From assembly GCA_000827265.1 (NCBI GenBank), contig KN834751.1, positions 1,164,690 through 1,228,689 of the forward strand: DNA of 64,000 bases, given 5' to 3'. This document shows positions 11,820 to 22,110 of the stretch, in pieces. The notes under the pieces were generated by a model. That model was given only the letters and a program-made list of their open reading frames with translations. It had not been told where the DNA came from and made no database searches. The translations under genes were made by a program, and so were the position numbers. How positions within the stretch are numbered: position 1 is the first letter of the stretch; each line of letters starts with the position of its first letter. This DNA comes from Collybiopsis luxurians FD-317 M1. Its lineage: Eukaryota; Basidiomycota; Agaricomycetes; Agaricales; Omphalotaceae.

Positions 11820-12480
11820 AATGCAAGCTGAAGGAACTCGAATACAGGACTCGGACTCATTTGTTTATCTTCCTTCATGTTTGAAACTTTAGATAGCTTA
11901 GGAAGCACAAATATACACACTCAGGTATATCCATGCATGCGCACAAGTGGATAATGATATTGATATCCGGGCGCCATACCATTTGGGTGTCTCTGGGAGA
12001 TGAAAGAGAACTTGACTGCTCTAGCCTTGCCCCTAGCCTTGATCAAATGCAACTTTCAAATAGGCTTGATGCTAGATGTTAGAGACTGATGCTAGATGGT
12101 AGAGATGAGAGGAGAAGAGAAAAATACACCGAAATGAATCCATTCAGATGAGCTAAAGCCACAAAACCCCACTGGTATACGACACTAACTTGGTTGGGAT
12201 AACTAGGCAATGCCTTGTGAGAGAACCTTTGATAGCTCCTTTCGATAGCTCTGTGAATGCTAACTGATCTATATAGACCTGCATATAGTATATATCTGAG
12301 GCAGTTGACCCGAGTACAGCAGCTCAGAGCGGAAGAGCAGACAAGACGGAACAGGACACAACAAGGGGGAATCAATTGAGTAATGCAAAAATCTCTATTT
12401 GATGATTGTTAATGCGTTTAACATTTTGAAATGCTAAGCAGATTAACTATTTGGTACTTGAGGTACTGTATCACTAAGAT
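11820..12480 (+). repeat. Segmental duplication, left part of copy 1 (copy 2 at about 47030-47680)
   Basis: Direct, same-strand match to about 47030-47680, starting near ACTCGGACTCATTTGTTTAT and ending at ACTGTATCACTAAGAT. After this point copy 1 holds about 2 kb that includes a membrane-protein gene, whereas copy 2 passes straight on to sequence matching 14530 onward. No gene was recognised in the repeated part itself. Confidence 0.8.
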
Positions 12481-12705
12481 AATTACACCCGACCACTCAC
12501 AACCGCAGCAGAGACGAAAGGGAAAATGGAGTACAAAACTCCGGTCGTGGATTCAGCAGATAGTAAAGGTATGTAACATCAAGATAGTCCCCACACTTCT
12601 GCATACCGTCGACAGTACATCCAGCTCGCAAATATTCACTGAGTTTCCAACTCTGGACATTAGCTTGATCCTGTTATAAGTATGTTCAAAATTTTTACCT
12701 ACCTG

Positions 12706-13999
12706 TTAGATAATGGTCACAATATCGTTCTGGGAAGTGATGCCTCTCTGAATGCTCTCGTTATAATGGATTGTCTCCACAATAGGTGAGATATTTTCAT
12801 TGACTAGAATTATCACTGCAGGAGGATACAATGCCTGGATAATTTGGGGCTTTTTTTCGAAGCCAAAATGAAGCAGATAGATAGACTTACTGTTGCAACC
12901 GTAAAAAGAGGAAGAAATACGTGCGCAGCTCGTCTAAAACTTTCACTGAAGCTTGAGCCAAAAGTAGCTGTTAAATTAAAGGCAAGGACAATGGCTTGAG
13001 CTGCACAGAATATTGCCCCAGATTCTATAAACACAAGAAAGATCTTTTGGACCTGGCTGTTGTTTCTGAAATAAACTGTATTCAAACTCCGCTTGTAAGT
13101 CCTAACCATGTGATAACATCATTAATGAAACCCAATGTATATGTTTGAAGACTTACCACCACCTGCACATGATAAAAATGGTGCCGAGTATGTTGACAAA
13201 AAAGGTAGTCGCATCTGCAACCCAGTCCAGTTTTGTGTCAAAACCATTAAGCTCTTGTTGAGTTGAAATTATATCAACAATGCAATCAGAAATAACGCAG
13301 CCTGAATACATGTAAAAAAAAGCCAGTCTAGATTACTATGATTTCTGGAAACACACCTATGTTGGCAAGCTGGAGAACTGTGAGAAGGACTTTCCAGATT
13401 CTGCTATCTGGTAGTAAAACCCATACTCTCCAGACCACAATACTGTCTCCAATGATGACCTAGATTGGAGGTAATAAAGTTTGGAATGATTTATAAGCAT
13501 TATCCATTGCACAGTTGCACTCGTTGCTTACAATAAATGCCTGAGCCACAATATTCATATATTCCCAAATTACTTCTTCATTGAGGCCAGGATTGTTTGC
13601 AATACTCCCGACTGCTCTGGCAACGACTAGCAAGGCAATTGCTGAAGTATAGAGCCAAATGATGGTAAACAAGAATAGCACAGCGATACAGCAGGCAATC
13701 AAAGCATTTCGAGAGTGTTTTTGTGCTTTTATGCTAAAAATGGTTTAGAATGATACTTGTATGAAGCAACTCTAGATGCAGTTTATGACTTACCCCAGAG
13801 AGTGAAGAGCAATGTATGTCATCAGTACTAGAGCACCTGCATTGATTAACACAGGTACATTTATTAAATTTGAGTCTTCAGTGACTGACAACAGCCGCTT
13901 CTGCGCACCATAACCCACTGATCCAACTATAATATTCAGAGAATTGTAGAAAGTATCAATTCCCGAAATGGCTAGTTGCTCTTGCTCTTCGGGTGTCAT
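12706..13999 (-). CDS. Multi-pass (about seven-helix) membrane protein of a basidiomycete-expanded family
   Basis: Seven exons fit in frame: 13909-13999, 13794-13836, 13532-13733, 13357-13459, 13157-13301, 12891-13101 and 12706-12834, giving 307 residues. Introns are 55-72 bp. The first (13837-13908) keeps the frame and is inferred because removing it joins VGSVGYG to ALVLMTYIAL. Hydrophobic helices are evident, for example ALIACCIAVLFLFTIIWLY and GAIFCAAQAIVLAFNL. The signatures IIGDSIVVWRVWVLLP and YPPAVIILVNEN match the layout of a large family of uncharacterised Agaricomycete membrane proteins. Function is unknown; a receptor-like role is only speculation. The gene is absent from the second copy of the surrounding duplication at 47-49 kb. 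Confidence 0.8.
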
Positions 14000-14529
14000 T
14001 ATGAATTCCGGTTCTTTCTGAAGGTATCGTTTGGCGTTGGCTGGTTCTGCTCTGCTATCCTTTATTCAAAAACGTTGCCTATATAGAGGCTTTACAATAT
14101 CTCGTGACAATTACTGGAAATAGCAAAGACAAGTATTGTGCACTCCCTTTATGAGATCAAGGATCATCGGAGCTTCTGTAGTACAGCATTTGCTTGATGG
14201 AGTCCGTTAACGATGTGGCGCTTTAGAATTAAATCTGTCTATCAACGTGTCTATTAATTTTTCCATCTTGATATCATGAAACGTTTTATCCACTCACAGC
14301 ATCACTAGCGCCGGCAAAGCCCGCTACCTTTGTAGCAGGTTGGCTTAGTGTAAATACCACATTCTGGTCACAATGCTATCGAAACGCCCGTAAGTACCAA
14401 CAACAGCCCGGCCTTCAAGTTGGTTCAGCCACTTACCCATAACCAACAATTTTTACTGTTGTCAAGCCGCGATTCAGCTACCATTCTCACAACGACCAAA
14501 TAGCGACAAAGACCATGGTGAGCTGGACA
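14000..14529. other. Intergenic region upstream of the membrane-protein gene
   Basis: No coding frame or repeat was recognised. It should contain the promoter of the minus-strand membrane-protein gene. Together with that gene it forms the segment missing from the duplicate at 47.68 kb. Confidence 0.4.
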
Positions 14530-15760
14530 TGATGCAATTTTGGGAGCGGACGAAATTTACAACTGTCCGAAAAACCGGGGGGTCGTGAGTGGTATGTACG
14601 TACACTGGGCCAAATGGTTACGGGAGGGAACGAACCATAAGAGGTTGAGGTAAGGGTAGGGAAGTGCGGGGAAAGAGAGCGTAGTTGTCATCAAGTGAGA
14701 CTAAGGGTAAGGTAAAGTATGGGTTAGGACCCTCAGAGTGGGGCCAAGAACATCGCCGTCGTTAGAGAGACTAAAGTCCAGGGTTGAGGATACACATAAA
14801 AAACGCGGAATGTACGCGCTATCTAGAAAATCCCAGGAAAAACAATGACCAAAAGACCGAGGATCAAAATTGAATAAATAAAAGAGAAAAAGTACAGGTC
14901 GAGTTTTTTATTTCTTGCTCTTCTTCTCCTGCCTCGCGAATTCTACGCTGCAGCTCCCCGGTTTCTGCCATGGCTCGGTAGTCCGTTATTAAGCTGATAG
15001 CTTTACCGCTGATAAGGAGGATAGTAGTGATATCAACGTCAATCATCGTGGGTGCCGAATGGAGATTCATCGATCAGGAAAGATGGGAGAGTAGAGCTAT
15101 AACGTTCAAAACAGATTGCGCCCCACGTTCATAAGAACAAGCGAACACACCCATACCTTTGAATAAAGGAAAACAGGGTTTCGGGTCCCAAACAACGTCC
15201 CCCATCACCTGAACCTTGTCTGCACCTTAACTACCCTGAGTGTCAAATTCGAGGACCAATTGTGGGTCAATAGGTCGCTTAGGGTCTGCAATCGGAGGAA
15301 TGCCATTGAAAGCCAAATTAGCGAGCAAACTAGAGACAACGATGAGTTCCTGCTCAGATCCCAGAGTTGAGCTGAATCTGAGGCTGGTTAGAGAACGGCT
15401 TCCCATGCTGCCCTCCACCTGCAAGCTTGGAATTCCTCATAGCGTCAAAGGCTTGGGGTAAAGTGGAAGGAGTTGCTTCGGCTCCATGATTCGAATTGAG
15501 CTTAAGCTGGACGTTGAACAAAGAAGATGTACAAGGAGATGAAGATGAGGGAGAGAACGAAGAGCAACGAGGCACAATCACTGGTTTTCCGGGGATTCTT
15601 CAAGGCAATGAAGGACATTGTAGCGGGAGAAGGGAGTATCACGGAGACTTTCTCAAGAAGGGAAGGAGAATCCCTAAGAGGCGTGTGGCTAGTTATGAAA
15701 GGGGATAGACAAAATGTACTATTGGCTTGCACGGGACGGTACAGCTAATTTCAAAGTTTT
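14530..15760 (+). repeat. Segmental duplication, right part of copy 1 (copy 2 at about 47690-48990)
   Basis: The match to copy 2 starts at the GTCCGAAAAACCGGGGGGTC segment and continues through the glutaredoxin-like gene. Orientation is the same in both copies. Copy 1 has several deletions in the coding part. Confidence 0.8.
14885..15732 (-). pseudogene. Glutaredoxin-like membrane protein, broken copy 1
   Basis: Aligns with the intact gene at 48066-48961. The N-terminal anchor region is readable (ASLLFVLSLIFISLYIFFVQ), but a stop follows right after FFVQRPA, the frame shifts inside the following region, and exon 2 reads LYSPI and then fails. Most of the segment between the MIDVDI and GELQRRIREAG motifs is deleted. 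It can no longer encode the protein. Confidence 0.8.
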
Positions 15761-15990
15761 ACAAGGGTATGAAATATTTCGCGAGGCATCATTCTGAGCG
15801 TTTCACCGGATCCCAAATTAAGCTGAGAAATCCAAGACTTGAGTGAAAAGTCGGGGAGCACAACAACGGGTGAGCCTGAATCATAATGTCGGATATGAAA
15901 GTAGAACATAAAGAGAGGATGCTATTGTGCACATTCTACGCGTCCTGTACGAATTCTGTTCAAGAATGGACCTATACGTAGTCGAGGTGG
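15720..15990 (+). repeat. Diverged copy of the gene C/D intergenic region
   Basis: Matches about 7160-7460, including AGCTAATTTC, a GAAAAGTCGG followed by a CACAAC block, and TCTACGCGTCCTG near the right end. Similarity is patchy. No coding sequence. Confidence 0.6.
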
Positions 15991-16461
15991 TGGAAGAGTA
16001 GGTCGAGGCGATGAGGGGGTTCAGGCGCCGAAGGGCGCTTAAGACTTCGTACCGTACCCTCATCGCCGTACCACGCACGCACCTATTTCTTTGATTACTC
16101 CAATGCCTAATTTTGAAGCACTCCAGGCTTCGGCCACATCCTAGTGCGCGTTTGTGGCCCACCCGCGCGCTGGATCAAACCCAGCCCCAAATCCCACCTA
16201 CTCTTCTTCCCATTCCCTTTTTCACTTACATATTTCTATGTTCCTTAACATACCTCAAAGACGATACGTCTATCTGATGCTCTCCCGGTGGACTCGGGGA
16301 GCTGGGGAAGCTTGTGTATGTGCACCTTATGTTATGATATATCTGTTTGAAACGTGTTCTTGGTATGGTGAACATGTTGTTTCCAGGCCCATCGTCCGCA
16401 ACATGAACAACCAAATGCGACTTTCTTTATCCTTTCTTCCCTCATCATACAGTAGATCAGA
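15991..16461. other. Upstream region of the SPA2-like gene
   Basis: No coding frame with support. The region should carry the promoter and 5' leader of the plus-strand SPA2-like gene. No clear TATA box. Confidence 0.4.
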
Positions 16462-18914
16462 ATGAAACGTTCACAGTCAAGAGCCTCGTCACCGACCCCA
16501 ACAGTTTTTTCAGCTTTTTCAGGCATCTCAAATTATCGTACAGAGTCGTACAGGCCAATCAACACCAAAAATGCCCCGAAACCTCACATCGACTATCGCT
16601 CCATATCCAAGATTCATTTCGACGAATTAAGTCAATACTTGACAGCTTATCCTGCTAGATGTGCATATTCTTTCATTGTTGAAATGGTACCAGCTCCTCA
16701 AAATTCTCCCCTCAGCTGCACCGAATTTTCGCTCAACCGAAAGACAAAGACTCACCCGGCTTACTACTGCACAATTCCACGAATTATCTACTGACGTTTA
16801 TGATGAGCTTATTCGCAGGAAGAACGAAAAGGAAGGCAAGTTCCTGACGATCAAAGTTGTCTCCAGGTTGATTAACGTTGATTGCTCATCTACCGCAGTA
16901 CCCTTCCTTCCGGTCAGAGAAGAATTTCACCCGAAACGTAACCAGGCTCGACAAAAACTGGCCGCACTTCCGACTTCGAGGTTCAAGAATCTTTCTGGTG
17001 ATGTTTACTTTGAGTTGTCGAGGCAATATCCTGAATTTAAGGAAGACGTGCGTTTGGCACTGTTTATTCTGCGGTGCCTCATATGCTCAATGTCATTCAC
17101 AGCCGACTGGAAGAGCTTCAGATGACGACTATCCAGCCCCTGGTTATCCGTCATCAATTCCGCCTCGCGGCACGAACACATCCCGAACATCTAACGGTGG
17201 ACGTGCAAGTTTATCTGGAGATAACGAGAAGATGCAGCGCGATTACGAGCTGAGGATAGCTACTATGCAGACCCAACTTTCGAATCTACAGAGAAATCTA
17301 GACGACTCTCAGCAAACTCAATCTAAATTAGAAGTGTCCGAAACGAGGGTTAGGCAACTGGAAGATGAGCTCGCTAGTGTTTTACAGGTGTGTGGATATT
17401 TCAATCAAAGGGTATAGTCTGCTAAATTGAAGTTACAGAGAGCAGAGGAACAAAACTCTACCATGCGTGCATTGCGAAAGGAGCTGGACGAGCTTCAAGA
17501 GACAAGGCAGCGAGAAAAGGAGCGAGAGGCGCGACGTGCCCAAGAAGACGATGAAGAGCTTCAGATCCTGCGAGATAGGTTAGAGAAACTTGAAGAAGAA
17601 AGAGCTAACGGAAGAGGTACCGGGGTATGTTTAATCATTTCGCATCGCTGTTACTTTTTACCTTTGCTTCCGTCAGGCCAATGTGGAAGTGGTTGAACAA
17701 CTTCGTGCTGACATGCTGAGCCTTCTCACTGAAGTGAGCGACCTATCTCGACGCAATGACGAGCTCATGACTGCCAAAGACTCGGACCTGATAGTGATAC
17801 GAGATCTGGACAATCAGCTCAAGGAATACAAACGCAAGTACGAACAGGCCAAAACCGAACTACGAAGCGTTAAAGGTCAGCCTGCGATATGCGAAAGATC
17901 CAGTTATTAAAACTGTTTTTCACAGCCACCTCTCAACTATTCGTGCAAGCACCAAAGATCGAGAAGCTGGAATGCCAGTTGCCTGTCAGCGCCGATGGTG
18001 GTGTTCTAGATATCCATATCACCGCTTTCTTGTCTGCTATCGACGGACTACTAACTGCTGGTCGCTCAAATGTACCCACACGAGTCCTTTCACCTATGAG
18101 ATCCGTTGTTAATGCTGTCGCTGATATTATTGACAATGTTCGGGTTTACGAGAAACGGCTTGCACGTTCGGATATCCGCATGGATTTACTACGCTCGTTG
18201 CGAGAACAAGCCGAGGTCACTCTGAGCGATCTTGCCACGGCTTCCAAAACTCATGCTACAAGTTCGGGGATGTCTCCTGTCAGTGTCTTGGACGCCGCAG
18301 CTAGCCATGTAGCCGCTACCATTACTGACATAGGCAAATTGATTCATGTTCGTAAAGCTACCAAAGCCGAGCAAGAGCAGTTTATCTCATCCAGTTACTC
18401 TCCGAGCTCGTCAGCGACGAATGGGTTTTCACCAAGTCTTCGTTCCGTGAACGAAAAGGGTCATCAGTGGAAGAGTAGCGCGGCATCGTCTGTGCTGGGT
18501 AGTAGTTTGTGGTATGATAATCAGATGTATCGGCAAGGTCGTTCCTCCAATGAGTACGTTCGCCGAACTCCATCTGATAACTCCAGCTCTGAAAAGAGGG
18601 ATTCGCCGCCTCTGATTTTTGGCCCGCGACCTAATACTGGTGGTACGGTTAGTGATGGCGACGGGACGGAGCTCAACTGGGCTGAGCTCAAGGTGAGTAT
18701 CTAATGCATGTCAGTATCCAAGTGGTCAGTCACTGATTGCTTTCCGTAGCCTTACTTGGAGGCTCGGACCGAGTCCATATTCTATGCTGTTCAAAGTGTT
18801 CTTTCTGGTATCCGAAGCCCCACATCCTCTCGGTACTCGATCTCCCCTGTAAATTCGTTCCAAGCCTCGCGAAGAATGCGCACAATGATTTGCCGCCGGG
18901 CCAGCTTTTGCTAG
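16462..18914 (+). CDS. spa2: SPA2-like polarisome scaffold protein
   Basis: Eight exons join in frame: 16462-16660, 16716-16835, 16899-17047, 17103-17387, 17439-17624, 17677-17875, 17926-18692 and 18750-18914; 689 residues. Two Spa2-homology repeats are clear: RLTRLTTAQFHELSTDVYDE (residues about 78-97) and RQKLAALPTSRFKNLSGDVY (about 122-141). A long coiled coil follows (about 200-390, rich in RQLEDEL and LRKELDELQE patterns), then a conserved globular region up to NWAELKPYLEARTESI. SPA2 proteins organise the tip polarity complex with formins and MAP kinases in hyphae. Intron 2 (16836-16898) is GC-AG; only this choice restores KEVPFLPVREEFHP. The C-terminal 25 or so residues after SGIRSP do not match what I expect for the family: NDLPPG, the usual continuation, appears in another frame downstream. 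Confidence 0.85.
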
Positions 18915-20029
18915 AAGGGTCTGTGGAACTGTCCAATTGGGGCAGATTTTGTTTTTGGAAAGGATTTTTTGGATTCATGTACACATGTACTCGCTTGCGT
19001 GCAATCCATATTCTGCAAGATATCATCGTTTGTTCGGTTTGGAAAGATAAAGTTGAATCGCCTTCTTTCCCGCTATCATCTTCTTTTCCCCAGGCGTGTA
19101 TTGTCCCAATTGGCTTTTCATCAGGACCCTTCGCTCATTCCATCCATCCCGTTGAATAGCAATCAAATCCGGTACTTTCACATTCAATGTCCCGGATGAT
19201 TCGGTTACTTTTTCTTTCACTCATACATGCCATCTTTCAGTGCTCTGCTCTCGACTAAAAAAACCACTATAGATATTCCTTTCTTGTCAGTTTTTCATTC
19301 GAATTCTGCACCCCTCTGAGGGATCACTGATGCTTTTGTAGCCAGATCTACTGCTTCCTATGATTGTCATGCTGTCTACTCCATCTGGCTCTGGACAGAT
19401 CTTGCACTCGACGGCAACCGTGAATCCTGCAATGTCCACCTTTGCTTCTACAACGGCATCCTCTGTCATTATTACCCATTTTTAAGGTGTGTACATGAAC
19501 TTGTTGGTATTCTACTGAAGTTCATAATGAGAGTTGATGGTAGCGGGCTCTGCCGCTCGCCGCGGTTATTATTATTCAAGCTCTTAGACTTACGAGGTGG
19601 AACCAAACTCAGCCAGAGCTTCAGGTCTTTTTCTTCAAGTCCAGACTCAGATGACGATTGCAACACAAACAAAGAAGAATCAACATTACCATCTACAGTA
19701 CTGGTAGGTACATGACAAAGTCGGTCTCCTCCAAGACGGATACCGGACTAGACTTTTCAGATTGCTCCAATCCCACACCATCAGCAATACCTCAGCTCTA
19801 AGCCCCCATTGTGCCTACTGGAACAATGCTCCTTCGTGCAGCTTACAGATTACAGCAGGTTTTTTGGTGAGTAGAGTTTTTAGAGAGATAGAATAGCTGC
19901 TTTTTCTGTCAGCAGATGATACGGAGCTACGGCCCGGTGGTGTGACAGAATATTTCCGTTGCGCTGCATCTTATCGATAAACACGTATTTGACCATGTAC
20001 TACATCGAATCTACCGCTACATCCATATA
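18915..20029. other. Intergenic region with no supported gene
   Basis: Follows the SPA2-like gene. Short frames on both strands (for example minus 19287-19469 and 19472-19672) were looked at; none has a recognisable domain. A 3' untranslated region and a small unrecognised gene remain possible. Confidence 0.4.
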
Positions 20030-20225
20030 GCAATCAATCCATCCCAGCGACACCCGTATTTGTCCCATCCCAAAAATTCTTCATAGAATACACCCCAATA
20101 CACACGCATTATCCGTCTCATTCCGCAATCGTACTCAAAGTCGAATTCGCTGAAACCACCCACGCGCTGCAGGCTCCATTGAAGATGTTGGTCGTACGAT
20201 AAGCTCGAGGCTGTGAACAAGACAC
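20030..20225 (-). pseudogene. Decayed copy of the gene C 3' end
   Basis: On the minus strand the sequence matches the last exon of gene C (5350-5540): the TTTGTCCCATCCCAAAAATTC and ACGCATTATCC segments correspond to the YIWGYSVKNFWDGTS region. Gaps destroy the frame. It directly abuts a copy of the 3' half of gene D, so the 5' parts of both genes and the region between them are missing here. Confidence 0.75.
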
Positions 20226-20234
20226 CATCTCATC

Positions 20235-21000
20235 ATGTCCTTCACAGATGAAAGAGCGCATCCATTGCCCTCTTACTCGCCGCCAGCAATGGCAACAGCA
20301 CCGCTGCGGAGCCACCTCCGGATCCAGCGGAAACGAAAGCGTCTCAGTCTACTTTGGTACCAGCAGTCGCAAGTCGTTTACTGGCAAGGAAAGGGCCGCG
20401 AGGTCAGGAGCGGCTGTAGCTGCAACCACACCTGGAACGTGGACTCTCCTTCCCAGTCCGAACGACACTTTTCTCAAGAACTTCACGTTCGCTCCACTTG
20501 CGGGTTCAGCTTAGAATCATCGGGCTCTTCCTATGGTTCCTCTACTTCCTTCCCAGCTCCAGATTTGGGCTCAGCCTCTGTAGCAAACGGCATTCCCGAT
20601 CCGCTGTCGGGTGTACCCGACATCTCACTCCAAAAGACTTCTTTCCTCTTCCTCACGGTTTACAAGGCGCATGGTCAAATGATTGTAGGGAGTTCATTCA
20701 GTTCATTACAGAACATCATCTGGATATCTGTATCAAATATTTTGGGTCCGGTCCCTCTTCGTCCTTCTCGACCTCCTCCAGGAATAATAAAGATACCTTC
20801 TCCGATAAAGGGAGTCGGGGTGGGGATGGGAACGAAAGTGAGAATGGGAATGGTGACGAAGATGGACATGGACATGGAAGTGCAATGATAGCCAAACGAT
20901 CTTCCTATCAATGTTCAAAGCGAACTCCACGGAATTGGAGACGTAATATTGTCGGGAGGGTGTGGGATTGAATATTTGGATTGACGGCGACGCCGAAGAC
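20235..21000 (+). pseudogene. Decayed copy of the gene D 3' half
   Basis: Matches 9065-9745 of gene D from GCATCCATTGCCCTCTTACT onward, through the SRKSF, the LPSPNDT and the final VGRVWD segments. A stop follows at about 20512 and several frame changes occur. Two overlapping broken frames (217 and 157 codons) are remnants of the original frame. Confidence 0.8.
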
Positions 21001-21169
21001 CTCGAACCCTAATGCCTGTTAACCGGGGTCTCCTGTGTCTGCATACCCCGAGCCTGAGCCCCGACGCAACCACCACCACCTCCCCGGCCACCACTGCCTG
21101 ACACGCTAGTGATAGTGCTACTCCAGGTCCGAGTCCGGACGTCCAGGGGAATCATCTAGTACTACGGAG

Positions 21170-22110
21170 AATATAGATCATGAGTTTATGCAGAAGGACG
21201 TTCTGTCCGGCTTGGCGTAGAAAGTGTTTGGTCAAAGTGAGCAGTCGAATTCCTTGAGGACGAATCGAATGGGATGGATAGTATTCACATAGTACTTCAA
21301 CACTCCGATAAATTAGAGTTACAGATACCGTAGATTCGCACCCAAGAGCCCTATCATACATACATTGCATGCGTTCTTCCAAAGTTTGGGGCATAGATTT
21401 ACGATTCAAATGCTCGAAAATGTTTTATGAAAAACAGCAGGCAGTGTTAAACTCATGCTATACATGTGTAGAAGAAGCCATGTACAGCAGTTTTCACTGG
21501 TTTAATACAAAGATAATAGCCTGGTAACCAAGCCCTCGCCGAACTTAAGGTTGTCGTGTTGCACCGGAAACCTCGTCAGAGGGCTTGGGAAAACGGAAGC
21601 AAAAGTTAAATCGACGTTCCTTCATTGTCTCAATCTTTTCAATGAATATTACACCATCGCCGCTCATTTCTAAACAATTGATGCATCTCATGGAGATTGG
21701 CATTGAGGAATCGTTTCTCTAGTGAACACAACAACCCTAGATTCGGCAGAGGGCTTAGTTATCAGGCTACAAAGATAAAGTCAATCAGTTTGAAAAATTT
21801 CCATTATGCATGCCAAGGTTGGCGCCAATCTGTCCACTACAGTCTTTGGGTCAGAAGATGTGATATATTTTTGGACAGATCATTGCAAGCTGTTGATGAC
21901 AGAACTCAATCATCTGACGCTGAAATAGAAATAAATAAGCCTGGACCACGGGGTGTTCCCTTTGTTCCCTCCCATCATGACTGACCAGTTTACATTGAGC
22001 ACCTCCAGTAGGTCAGACTATTATGTTAGGCTGAATGTGTTCTCAGATATGCTGATGAAGTTCGTCCCTAAGTGACCTTACTTTGAGCCAGCAAATGCGT
22101 GTAACCATTG
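21170..22110 (+). repeat. Duplicated block, copy 2, leading into the NLR gene
   Basis: Matches 9990-10720 in order. It contains the upstream region of the NLR gene and its possible first exon (ATG at 21977). The same block downstream of gene D has lost the NLR body. Confidence 0.6.
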
